Assembly: GCA_024103495.1 (NCBI GenBank)
Contig: JAGFIQ010000157.1
Location: 1-49,170, forward strand
Origin: Aridibacter famidurans
Lineage (GTDB): Bacteria > Acidobacteriota > Blastocatellia > Pyrinomonadales > Pyrinomonadaceae
Direction: 5' to 3'
Length of the DNA: 49,170 nt
Each line of letters starts with the position of its first letter. Position 1 is the first letter of the stretch. The translations under genes and the position numbers were made by a program. The notes under the pieces are model-generated. The model was not told the origin of the DNA. It searched no databases and saw nothing but the letters and a program-made list of their open reading frames with translations. Shown here piece after piece: positions 18,642-26,829 of the stretch.

Positions 18642-18649
18642 TGCCTCCG

Positions 18650-19213
18650 CTATTTATCGCCGTCCGTTTCCAGCGGCGTCATCGCCAGCGTCAGGGAGAT
18701 CTTCTTCCCGTCCTTGCTCGCGACATTGTCCGCGAAGATCTCCATTATCCGGTCGACGAGACCGTTGATCTCCGCAAGCTGTTCGCCCGTGAGCCGGCCA
18801 GCGAGCCTCTGCACGAGCAGATTTCTTTTCTTTCCTTTCTCGCTAACGTATGCATGATCTGTTACCGCCTTTTCGTAATTACGCGCGGCGAGTCTCAGGA
18901 TCGTGTTGACGCTCTTCTTTGTGTACTCCTTGAGTTCAGCTTCGGTGTTCAGCGAGCCGCCCAGGAACTTCTCGGCAGTGACGTCATAGACCGTCTCCGT
19001 CCTGGCTCCGGACATCTGTGAGCCTGTTTTGGCGACGAGACCGTTCTCGACGAGTTTGTTCACGTGATAATGCAGCGAGTTCGGTTTGCGTCCGATGGCG
19101 GGTCCGAGTTCGCTGACAGACGCCGGCCCGATCTGGCGCAGCGCCTGGACGATCTCGATCGCCACCGGAGACGAGATCGCCTTCATCTTCGCGGCGGTAT
19201 CGAGCGCGAGCAT
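18650..19213 (-). CDS. ArsR-like winged-helix transcriptional regulator
   Basis: DNA-binding regulator of 187 residues. The N-terminal winged helix-turn-helix is seen in ISSPVAIEIVQALRQ, then GPASVSELGPAIGRKPNSLHYHVNKLVENGLVAKTG, where the recognition helix carries SLHYHVNKL. The C-terminal helical part is not recognised. The start chosen is the ATG at 19213: a longer frame from a TTG at 19270 runs straight through a consensus promoter (TTGACA and TATCCT) and is unlikely to be translated. The gene is 8 bp upstream of the aspartic protease gene, so it probably controls that operon and itself through the palindrome at its promoter. Confidence 0.82.
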   Translation of the reverse strand: MLALDTAAKMKAISSPVAIEIVQALRQIGPASVSELGPAIGRKPNSLHYHVNKLVENGLVAKTGSQMSGARTETVYDVTAEKFLGGSLNTEAELKEYTKKSVNTILRLAARNYEKAVTDHAYVSEKGKKRNLLVQRLAGRLTGEQLAEINGLVDRIMEIFADNVASKDGKKISLTLAMTPLETDGDK

Positions 19214-19234
19214 TTTCTTACGTTTGAACGACAC

Positions 19235-19285
19235 GAAGGAGAGGATAGGGATCTTAATGAAATTTGTCAAGGAATTTCATTAAGA
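19235..19285 (-). promoter_or_regulatory. Sigma-70 promoter overlapping a 13+13 bp palindromic operator
   Basis: On the minus strand, TTGACA (19265-19270) and TATCCT (19242-19247) are separated by exactly 17 bp. The -35 box lies in the 8-bp centre of a perfect inverted repeat with 13-bp arms (19252-19264, TCTTAATGAAATT; 19273-19285, AATTTCATTAAGA). Transcription would start near 19235, about 20 bases before the regulator ATG. A dimeric winged-helix repressor binding here would block RNA polymerase, so autoregulation by the ArsR-like protein is likely. Confidence 0.8.
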
Positions 19286-19503
19286 AGGCGTGTCCGAAGC
19301 GCGACCGTCAGGGAGGGCTGCTTCGAAGTACTGAGAGATGAGTACTGAGTACTGAGACACGCTCCCCAGGGCTCACTGCTCACTTGGCCGCGGTAGCCCT
19401 CCCTTACGGTCAGGCTTCGGACACGATCTTGGAACCTGACCTCGGACAGGGCGAGAAGCTGAAAGTAATCGGACAGATGGGAGAGCACCTCCCCGGCTTC
19501 GGA
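19286..19503. repeat. REP copies between the regulator and ARPP-1 genes
   Basis: No gene. A REP copy in one orientation (GTGTCCGAAGCGCGACCGTC, 19289-19320) and one in the other (GGTAGCCCTCCCTTACGGTC, about 19392-19424) flank a 'gtactgagagatgagtactgag' phrase, forming a REPIN-like inverted pair. Confidence 0.75.
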
Positions 19504-20427
19504 TCACTCGACCGGAAAGACGGTCACGTGCGAGACCAGACCGTCCACAACGCTGCAGGCGCCCTGGATCTTCCCGTTGTGGAATCTCATTTCAACTCCC
19601 TTACCGACGGAAACGTGTTCCGTGAACTCCGAATTCCGTAGACCCTCAAGCAGGTCCGAGTCCGAGACAACGGGGAAGGCGATCGCGCGGTCTTCCATAT
19701 CCATCAAGTAGCCCCTGGTCAGCTTGTCGACCTGCTTGCTGCATATCTCCGGCGAACCGAAGATGTCCCCTCCGGCGAAACCGCCTCCGATATATGCCAG
19801 GTAACCAACCTGCTTGTCGACGTGGCGGATCTTGTCGAACACGCTTTCCTTGTAAGTGCTTGCCACGCATCGCATTACCTGGTCTTCCATATCCGTTGCC
19901 GCTTCGGTCTCGCTCCTGATCTTCATCCTGTCCATTTTTGCGCCGATATCGCGCCAGACATGTCCCTGATCGGACCTGCGGGTCTCGTCCCTTCGGACCG
20001 ACTCCCGAACCGCCTCGTGACTCGCCTTGCGCATTTTCGGATACGCGACGTGTCCGCCCGAAGCGAATTTTCTCGAACGATAGCTCCATCGTCCGCGTTC
20101 GACACAGGTCACCGGCAAAATGATCTCACCTTCTGCAGGCACGATCGTAGTGGCGTTCACCATACGGTTCTGTTTCGCGCCCTCCAGGATCTCGCCTTCG
20201 ATCAGGATGACATCCGTACCCCCGGTGTTCTTAACCAGCAGATCGGGAACGCTTCCTTCCTCGCCGACCTCGGTGATCTCCAGGATATCTTTTGCAAGAG
20301 CTTCCTCGAGCGTAAGAAACGGAAGCGAAAGATCGGTTTCGGAAATGATCGGCGTGATCGTCAGCCTGCCGAATCTCTGCGGCTCGCCGAACTTGAGGCC
20401 GGCGACAAAATCATTAAGTAGCTTCAT
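19504..20427 (-). CDS. ARPP-1 (DUF6569-type) family protein
   Basis: A 307-residue cytoplasmic protein. The conserved block GEILEGAKQNRM (residues 78-89), followed by CVERGRW (108-114) and the upstream LEEALAKDILEITEVGEEGSV, is the signature of the ARPP-1 domain family. That family was named for its association with ADP-ribosylglycohydrolases, rhodaneses and phosphatases. No biochemical role is established. A second conserved-looking segment, YLAYIGGGFAGGDIFGSPEIC, lies in the C-terminal half. An AGGAGG-like box precedes the ATG. It is monocistronic, with repeats on both sides. Confidence 0.8.
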   Translation of the reverse strand: MKLLNDFVAGLKFGEPQRFGRLTITPIISETDLSLPFLTLEEALAKDILEITEVGEEGSVPDLLVKNTGGTDVILIEGEILEGAKQNRMVNATTIVPAEGEIILPVTCVERGRWSYRSRKFASGGHVAYPKMRKASHEAVRESVRRDETRRSDQGHVWRDIGAKMDRMKIRSETEAATDMEDQVMRCVASTYKESVFDKIRHVDKQVGYLAYIGGGFAGGDIFGSPEICSKQVDKLTRGYLMDMEDRAIAFPVVSDSDLLEGLRNSEFTEHVSVGKGVEMRFHNGKIQGACSVVDGLVSHVTVFPVE

Positions 20428-20780
<353 letters not shown>

Positions 20781-23700
20781 TTACCCCTCCTTCTGACTTC
20801 TCGAAGAACAAATAAAGAAGTACGCACAAGTAGGACACTTGCGGTCGTCCGGGTCCGGAGCAAATTCCCGGCGGTTGATCGAGTCGATCACCTCCTCGTA
20901 CTTCTTGATCCGGTTATCTATCACCTTGTCGGAGATATCGTGCGTGTACTCCGAATCGTCCGAAAGATAGACGTTCCTTACCGACACGTCCGCGTCCGGA
21001 TGTTCCCTCCGCATCGCGTGCAGAAGAAGCGCGTCCTCGTGTTCAGTTGTGACGTTCCCAGGCTGTTTGCCCGTCTTCACATTTCGCGCTATCACTCGCT
21101 TTGAGGCGCCGGATCCCGATTCTTCCAGCGAATCCACCCCTATCTTCACGCGGCCGTTCCCGACCGGCACTGTGAACACTGCTCGGCTTTTCATCTTTTG
21201 CGAAGATCCGAACCGCTCGATCACGCGCTCCAGAAGATCGTCCGCTTTCTTCTTATATAGCCTCGCGTAAGGATGCTCGCCGAGTTCCGCTTCCTCCCAG
21301 AGCCTTTTCATCGTCTCGCGCGCGAAAGAGTCCGTTCCTTCCGGGCCGAGCTTCGAATCCTGGACAGCTCGCAGAGTTTCGAACACAACTCCGTGCAGCT
21401 TCTGGTACGCCGACCTGTTGTCGCGTCCCTTCAATCCGGCTTCGTACCGGTAGTAGTATTGGCGCGCGCATTTCAGATACCTGTCCAGTTCCGCTGCATA
21501 GAACTCGGTTCGCGTATAGGCGTCGGGCGCGGCGGGTTTCGGTTCCGGTTCAGCCTGATCGGAAGTGATGTTCGAATGTGCCGGGAGTACCTTCTCCAGC
21601 CTTGAAAGGAAGGGCGATTCGCTGCTCCTCGAACGCTCGGTGTAATTCACGGAACGCGAAAGATGCAGGCGGTCCTTCGCCCTGGAGAGCGCGACGAAGA
21701 ACAGGCACTCCTCTTCCTCTTCGTGATCGTCCTTCGGATCGCCGCGTAGTCCGGGCGGAGTGGGGCACCTCTCGCCGTACCAACTGGCAGGAACTTTTCT
21801 TGTCGCTAGGTACGGAAGACAGACGGCGCCGAATTCCAGCCCTTTTGCGCCGTGAACCGTCAGAAGCCTTACGGCGTCGAGTCCCGAGGCTGCCGCGGGG
21901 ATCTCCGCAAGGTTCTTTTGTTCACGGAACAGCACGAGCCTTCGAATGTAATCGAGGAACGCCGCGATCGGGTCTTCCGAGCCCTCGAACCGGTGCTCGG
22001 TCGATCCGGCGAATCCGAGAAGCTGATAGATCGCGATCAGCTTCTGCTTGCCGGCGACCGAACCGTCATCGAGTATTCCCCGCAGGTAATCGGTCCGGTT
22101 GAAAAGATAATCGGTCAGAAGTTCGTATGCAGAGGTACCCGGGTCGTGTTCCAGGTCAGTCTTCAGCTTGGCAAGCGAGCGCCTGCCCGCTTCCGAAAGT
22201 TCGAGCTTCTCGTCGTCCGCTTCGATCCCCGCGATGCCGCACTCCTTGTCGTCGGCAGCGGAAACGATCGTGAACTCATCGCCGAGCGTCAAGGCGTACT
22301 CGTCGAGATCACCTACCCTGAGGATCGCGTGGCAGTGGTTCGAGGACGCGAGGTCCAGCACCGACAAGAGGTCGCGAACCTCCTCGCGCTCGAACAACTG
22401 TCCGAGGTAGAAAACGGGAACGCCGTGCCCGGTCAACGCTTCGCCGACGGAGGCTAGCTGAGCGTGCGTCCTGCAGATGACCGCCTGGTCGCGAAACGCC
22501 GTACCGCGATCGTTGTTCGCCAGAATGTGTTCCGCGATCCGTGCCGCTTCGGTCTCGAAGACGTCGGCTACGTCGTAGGTCACGGCGGCGCCTTCGCCTT
22601 TTCCGCGGTGCGCTTCCCATTCGTTGAAATTCTCATGCGCGATCATTCCGCGGCCGAATTCGCCGAATGTCGTGACGATCGGCTCGACGGAGCGATAGTT
22701 CGTCTCGAGGCTCAGCTTTTTCGATCCGGGATACTCTTCTTCGAACTTCCGTATGTTCGCGGGCGATGCGCCGCGCCATCGGTAGATCGACTGACGGAGA
22801 TCGCCGACCGCCCAAAGTCCCTTTCCTTCGCCTGCCACTTGCCGCAGAAGAATTCCGGATGCGCGGTTCACGTCCTGAAACTCGTCGACGAGGATGTGAT
22901 CGAACAGTCCCCGTACTTCGTTCATCACGGCATCGTTCGTTTCGAACAGCTTAACGGGGCGCAGGATAAGGTCGCCGAAATCCAGGAGTTTTCTCTGGTC
23001 AAGCAACTCCTGATACTTCTTGTATACTCCGGCAGTTTCGAGCGCCTTTTCCGCCTTCGTCACTGCTTCGTCATCCTCTGCGGCGGCGAGCATCGCTTCG
23101 GCGTGTTGTTTGTAGTCTTCCGGACCGCAAAGCTCGTCCTTCGCTTTCGAGATGGCGCCGAGCACGTCGGGAAGATCTCTCATCGGATCGTAAAGCGCCA
23201 GGTAATGATCGAGGTTCAGGTCCGCGAGGTGGCCTTCGAGCATAAGCAGCGCGTCGATCTGATCGAGGATCTCCGAATCCTTTTCGACATCGGCCTCCTT
23301 CCAGTACTTCCTAAGGAGATTGAAGCCGAAGGCGTGGAAGGTCATTATCTGGATCTTCGCCGCGTCCTCGGGCCGGGCCTCGCCGATCCTCTCGCGCATC
23401 TCCTGGGCTGCCTTGTTTGAGAACGTGAGAGCGAGAATGCGCCTCGGATCGGCGCCGTTGTTGAGAAGGTGGACGATCCTCCGGATCAGCGTCTCGGTCT
23501 TTCCGGTCCCGGGACCGGCGGAGATCAGTACCGGGCATTCGTCGGTCTCGACGGCGCGTTTCTGGCTGGGATTGAGGGAGAACTTCGTCTGTCCGACGAG
23601 CTTTAGCTTGTCGGTTCCTGAAGTTTCCATTTCCGATGCTTCACCGTGAGAACCGGGCTCGACCGGAGCGGAAACGCCGACAAGCTGAAGCTCGTCGGAC

Positions 23701-24314
23701 AGATCTTCGACAGGCTGAAGCCTATCGTACCTCGAGCCGACAAGCTTAAGCTTGTCGGACACTGGGATCAGCACCGCCCGTGCCATCTGCCTGTTCACAT
23801 ACAAGCGCGGCATCCCCGTCCTTTCCGAGATGCTGTCCGCCGAAAGCCCGTCCTCGACGAACGCCTTCCTCAAAGCCTCGCACGGCAAGAGAAACTCCAG
23901 CGCGAACAGGTTCGCCTCGCGTTCGGCGCGTTCGTGCGGACCGTAGCCGACAACGCGGGTCCTCGCCGTCGGCACCTCTTCTTCGGTCGAGATCTCGTCG
24001 ATGTCCTCCTTCGAGCAGGCAGGCTTGAAAGTGTGGAGAACTTCGTGCGCGACCTCGTGGGAGATGCAAAAATGCCTGTATCCGCCTTCAAGCTCGTCGT
24101 TGATGAACACGACCTGATCATAGACGGCCGCAAGAGCGCCCTTCAGATTTGGAGAATCGGGAGGTTCCCGGCTGAGTTCCAGCTCGAGGAGATCGAGCGC
24201 CGGGTTGATCAGGCTTTCGGATTCGAGAAGCGAATCGGGATCGAGGCCCGCAGCGGAACATACCCGTCTCCTCAGTTCATACGCTTCTTCGCGGATCTCG
24301 TGTCCGTGGTCCAT
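20781..24314 (-). CDS. ImmA/IrrE metallopeptidase - UvrD helicase - Fe-S nuclease-like fusion
   Basis: A 1177-residue three-part protein. Residues 1-185 are an ImmA/IrrE (M78) peptidase: zinc motif H86-EVA-H90 plus the downstream ERxAN-type E133-A-N. Residues about 187-241 are a linker built from four palindromic repeat copies. Residues about 245-900 are a UvrD/Rep superfamily 1 helicase: Walker A GPGTGKT (267-273), LVDEFQD, VGDLRQSIYRWRGA, LETNYRS, TVHGAKGLEF and ALSRAKDRL. Residues 935-1177 resemble AddB/Cas4 PD-(D/E)XK nucleases, with Fe-S cysteines C949, C1160, C1163 and C1169, D1061, and N1078-V-K1080 where the family has D/E-x-K. Last gene of an operon with the sigma-like and HTH genes (15-bp gap). 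Likely a DNA repair or defence effector; the peptidase probably targets the HTH partner (inference). Confidence 0.88.
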   Translation of the reverse strand: MDHGHEIREEAYELRRRVCSAAGLDPDSLLESESLINPALDLLELELSREPPDSPNLKGALAAVYDQVVFINDELEGGYRHFCISHEVAHEVLHTFKPACSKEDIDEISTEEEVPTARTRVVGYGPHERAEREANLFALEFLLPCEALRKAFVEDGLSADSISERTGMPRLYVNRQMARAVLIPVSDKLKLVGSRYDRLQPVEDLSDELQLVGVSAPVEPGSHGEASEMETSGTDKLKLVGQTKFSLNPSQKRAVETDECPVLISAGPGTGKTETLIRRIVHLLNNGADPRRILALTFSNKAAQEMRERIGEARPEDAAKIQIMTFHAFGFNLLRKYWKEADVEKDSEILDQIDALLMLEGHLADLNLDHYLALYDPMRDLPDVLGAISKAKDELCGPEDYKQHAEAMLAAAEDDEAVTKAEKALETAGVYKKYQELLDQRKLLDFGDLILRPVKLFETNDAVMNEVRGLFDHILVDEFQDVNRASGILLRQVAGEGKGLWAVGDLRQSIYRWRGASPANIRKFEEEYPGSKKLSLETNYRSVEPIVTTFGEFGRGMIAHENFNEWEAHRGKGEGAAVTYDVADVFETEAARIAEHILANNDRGTAFRDQAVICRTHAQLASVGEALTGHGVPVFYLGQLFEREEVRDLLSVLDLASSNHCHAILRVGDLDEYALTLGDEFTIVSAADDKECGIAGIEADDEKLELSEAGRRSLAKLKTDLEHDPGTSAYELLTDYLFNRTDYLRGILDDGSVAGKQKLIAIYQLLGFAGSTEHRFEGSEDPIAAFLDYIRRLVLFREQKNLAEIPAAASGLDAVRLLTVHGAKGLEFGAVCLPYLATRKVPASWYGERCPTPPGLRGDPKDDHEEEEECLFFVALSRAKDRLHLSRSVNYTERSRSSESPFLSRLEKVLPAHSNITSDQAEPEPKPAAPDAYTRTEFYAAELDRYLKCARQYYYRYEAGLKGRDNRSAYQKLHGVVFETLRAVQDSKLGPEGTDSFARETMKRLWEEAELGEHPYARLYKKKADDLLERVIERFGSSQKMKSRAVFTVPVGNGRVKIGVDSLEESGSGASKRVIARNVKTGKQPGNVTTEHEDALLLHAMRREHPDADVSVRNVYLSDDSEYTHDISDKVIDNRIKKYEEVIDSINRREFAPDPDDRKCPTCAYFFICSSRSQKEG
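23593..23758. repeat. Four in-frame palindromic elements inside the helicase gene
   Basis: Copies of a 22-bp palindrome (half-site CCGACAAGCT) lie at 23593-23614, 23677-23698, 23707-23727 and 23737-23758. All four are read in the same frame, giving the peptides TDKLKLVG, SDELQLVG, YDRLQPVE and SDKLKLVG. The same element is intergenic at 14932-14951, 32341-32444 (four copies at 28-bp period), 32588-32609 and about 32754-32775. Confidence 0.9.
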
Positions 24315-24329
24315 AGGGCATCCGTGAGG

Positions 24330-24914
24330 TCATTCCAGAAGGTCGCGTTTTTCGTCGTCCGATAGCTCCGTATCCTTCCGGACCGCTTCGGCGAAATCTA
24401 TCTGCGGCGATTCGTCGGGGCGTGCCTCAGCTTTGAAATTGCCCTCGGCGGCCATTTGCGGAAGTTCCAGATACGCGCGGATGGCATCGGCCGCGACTTC
24501 CAGCTTAACGGCAATCTTCTGAATGATCTTGAAAGGAACCGTCGAGGGTTTAACGTTCCGTTTATCGAGCTGCATCAGCAGTGAAAGACTGAACCCGACG
24601 GTCCTCGCAAACTCGCCTTTCTTCATCCCGCGCTGCTTGGCGAGCGCCGTCAGGCTGGATATCGAAGCGGATTGGCTTAGCTGTTCTTCACGGAACCGTT
24701 GAAGTGCGGCTCGCCCCCGATTCATCGCTTCGCCCTTTTCTTCCGCAGTCAGCACCGGATCGGGGAGATGCCGTACGCGCGCTCTTTCCGCGGCGAAGGC
24801 CATAAGGTCGTCGGAGAACTGAGGAAAATCGGAGATCCATTTGCGGAGGATCTGAGGATCGTTCCCTTCCGGACTCTCCATCGCGTATCCCTCGAGAACG
24901 TCTTCAAGTTTCAT
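24330..24914 (-). CDS. XRE-type helix-turn-helix protein
   Basis: A 194-residue cytoplasmic protein. Residues 1-75 are helical and acidic (EDVLEGYAMESPEGN, then a WISDFPQFSDDLMAFAA stretch), a pattern often seen in small partners of sigma-like factors. Residues 86-150 form a Cro/CI helix-turn-helix (LTALAKQRGMKKGEFARTVGF, recognition segment SLSLLMQLDKRN). The C-terminal 45 residues are acidic and probably disordered. The start overlaps the end of the sigma-like gene by 11 bp and is preceded by GGGAGG. The gene lies 15 bp before the ImmA/IrrE fusion. By analogy with ImmR and DdrO it is the probable repressor and cleavage substrate of that peptidase; this is inferred from context only. Confidence 0.8.
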   Translation of the reverse strand: MKLEDVLEGYAMESPEGNDPQILRKWISDFPQFSDDLMAFAAERARVRHLPDPVLTAEEKGEAMNRGRAALQRFREEQLSQSASISSLTALAKQRGMKKGEFARTVGFSLSLLMQLDKRNVKPSTVPFKIIQKIAVKLEVAADAIRAYLELPQMAAEGNFKAEARPDESPQIDFAEAVRKDTELSDDEKRDLLE

Positions 24915-25683
24915 CGTTCCCTCCCTCGTCTTCCGTCAGTTGCTTCACAGCGTCACGGAACCAGTTCCTGATGGTTCGTCCGGTCACTCCGAATACCCTT
25001 GCCACCGTGGGCTCGTCAGGGTCCTTGCTCTCTATCTGAAAACCGTCGCGGTAGTGCAGCAAATAAGCGGTCACAGTTCTCTCGGGTATCTTGTTGAGAG
25101 CGTTTCCCAGCATCGCTGACTGTTCGGGTGAAAGACTCCACTCATCGGGCGGATCGTAATCGTGACCATCTTCCTTCGGTGCGTCGATCTCAAGATAGCC
25201 GCGCTCTTTCGTCTCCAACCGCCAGTGGTTCTTCTTCACCGTCCCGGCTTCCGAAGTTACGAAATTGCCGAACATCACCTCGGCATAATCGGACTTGTCG
25301 GAATCGAGATTGAAGATCTTCTTTATGATCCGGCGGTGCGTCTCCTGGACGAGATCGGCCGAATCATTGCGGCTCACTTGACCGGCTTGCTTGCGCAAGA
25401 GTATCTCGACACGTATGGAGAGGTGGTCGTAGATGAGGTTTTCCATTGTGAGGTCGTTCCTCCTGTGCGCCTCCTTTAGCAGGTACACAAGCGTCTCATC
25501 GAACAAATAGCGGGGATCTTGACGATTCGGAACGGGTATCCGCTTTGCCAGCTCGTCCGGAGACAGCCGAAGGACCTCCACAAGCTGCTCCTCGACCTCG
25601 GCCCTGCGCTCGTATAGGTCGCCGTTGGGCTTCCTTTTCGTAAGAGCCCGGACCGTAATCTGTTCTCCGCTGTCGCCCGACAT
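24904..25683 (-). CDS. Sigma-70-like RNA polymerase sigma factor
   Basis: A 259-residue protein from the ATG at 25683, chosen because a GGGGAGGG box lies seven bases upstream; a longer frame to 25821 has no such site. A region 2-like helical part is at residues about 80-150 (IYDHLSIRVEILLRKQAG, then DSADLVQETHRRIIKKIF). A region 4-like helix-turn-helix is at about 194-249 (LGNALNKIPERTVTAYLLHYRDG, then VARVFGVTGRTIRNWFRDAV). The N-terminal 75 residues are not recognised. It opens the operon of sigma-like, HTH and ImmA/IrrE-UvrD genes. It may activate this operon's own transcription, held in check by the HTH protein. Divergence from classical ECF factors is considerable. Confidence 0.78.
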   Translation of the reverse strand: MSGDSGEQITVRALTKRKPNGDLYERRAEVEEQLVEVLRLSPDELAKRIPVPNRQDPRYLFDETLVYLLKEAHRRNDLTMENLIYDHLSIRVEILLRKQAGQVSRNDSADLVQETHRRIIKKIFNLDSDKSDYAEVMFGNFVTSEAGTVKKNHWRLETKERGYLEIDAPKEDGHDYDPPDEWSLSPEQSAMLGNALNKIPERTVTAYLLHYRDGFQIESKDPDEPTVARVFGVTGRTIRNWFRDAVKQLTEDEGGNDET

Positions 25684-26145
25684 TCGACGCCCTCCCCGGC
25701 GATCGAGAAATAGGTTCTTCGGATTCGGCTCTGGCGGCGGAATCCGGCCTTGATCAATATCTTCTGAAAAGTTAGCGGGATGTGACGAGGGTATTCTAGG
25801 GGAGGGGCGTGGTTTGTACAAACTTCGGCGGAGAGGAGCCCGGGACTGGAGCGCGGGCAGCCTGCCCGCATTGAGCGAAGCGAACCAACCGCTGAAAATG
25901 CGGAGAAGAGATGGAACCGCAGAGAACGCAGAGAGCGCGGAGAAGAGGTTGAACCGCAGAGAACGCGGAGAAGAGGTTGAACCGCAGAGAACGCAGAGAG
26001 CGCAGAGGATTTTTTGGAATTTGGCTGGGGAACTAAGATTCCGTTTTAGTTCGTCTCACTGAAAAAGAGATTGCCGATTTCGATTCGCGGGCCCGCGTGC
26101 CCAATTCCTCTCTGCGCTCTCTGCGTTCTCTGCGGTTCAATTCCG
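25684..26145. repeat. Inverted 'GAACCGCAGAG' repeats between divergent/parallel genes
   Basis: No gene. A stretch at 25910-26010 has three or four copies of a 33-37-bp unit (GAACCGCAGAGAACGC, then AGAGAGCGC, GGAGAAGAGGTT). At 26105-26140 the same phrase appears inverted (CTCTGCGCTCTCTGCGTTC then TCTGCGGTTC), so the two could form a long hairpin. A copy pair is also at 43655-43715 and 43857-43892. A 'gactggagcgcgggcagcctgcccgcattgagcgaagcga' module sits at 25845-25885 (recurring at 32850-32890). Confidence 0.8.
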
Positions 26146-26829
26146 TTACTGAGCGACTCCGCCGCAGCCGCCGCTCACCGATGCCGATCCCGAAGTATCC
26201 TTCTGGACCCTGGGGCTGCCGCCATAGCAAACGCTGCTCGCTCCCGAGGCGTCCGCGCGAAGCTCGCTCACGACGTTCAGCTTGATGCTGCTCGCTCCGC
26301 TGGCGTCGATGTCGGCCGAATCGACGGTAAACGAAGTCGCCTTGATGTTCGAGGCTCCGCTGATGTCGATCGTAGCGCTACGCGAGCTGCCGTCGATCGA
26401 GACCGAAGAGGCTCCGCTGACGTCGATATCGATCTTGTCGCTGTTGACGCCGGTCACCTTCGCTACGGAAGCGCCTGAGATGTCCAGATCATCGAGCGAA
26501 GGAAGCGAGACGGCGACCTTTATCTTGCCGCGTTTCTTCGAATCCCACTTTTCATTCCAGTCCCTGTCGTGCTTGACGATGAGGTTTCCGTTGCGGACCT
26601 CGGTCACGATCTCTTTAAGCACGGACTCTTTCGCCTCGATGACGACCTCGTAGCTGCCTCCGACGGTGATCACCGCCTCCATCGCGCCGCCTATGTCGAC
26701 ACCTGTAAATCCGGAGACGTTTCGAGTCTCTGACCTGTATTCGTCCTGAGCTGCCGTCGTTGCGGCCGTTGCCGCGATCGCGAAAGCGACGAGCGCCAGC
26801 GCGATCATAGCCTGTTTCAAATGTTTCAT
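26146..26829 (-). CDS. DUF2807 (head GIN-domain) adhesin-like protein
   Basis: Secreted or surface protein of 227 residues. The ATG at 26829 is preferred because it follows CAGGAGAGATA and begins a clean signal peptide (hydrophobic residues 8-25, cleavage near TTAAQ). The mature part matches DUF2807: TRNVSGFTGVDIGGAMEAVI near residue 40, then repeated D-I-S-G-A-S rungs (LDISGASVAKV, IDVSGASSVSI, IDISGASNIKA, IDASGASSIKL, ADASGASSVCY) that form a parallel beta-helix. The last residues contain two cysteines. Function unknown; in Bacteroidetes and Acidobacteria such proteins are often near regulators. Confidence 0.9.
   Translation of the reverse strand: MKHLKQAMIALALVAFAIAATAATTAAQDEYRSETRNVSGFTGVDIGGAMEAVITVGGSYEVVIEAKESVLKEIVTEVRNGNLIVKHDRDWNEKWDSKKRGKIKVAVSLPSLDDLDISGASVAKVTGVNSDKIDIDVSGASSVSIDGSSRSATIDISGASNIKATSFTVDSADIDASGASSIKLNVVSELRADASGASSVCYGGSPRVQKDTSGSASVSGGCGGVAQ

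Noticed and set aside
19214..19270. TTG start for the ArsR-like regulator
   Set aside because: It coincides with the -35 box of a near-consensus promoter; the ATG at 19213 follows the predicted transcript start.
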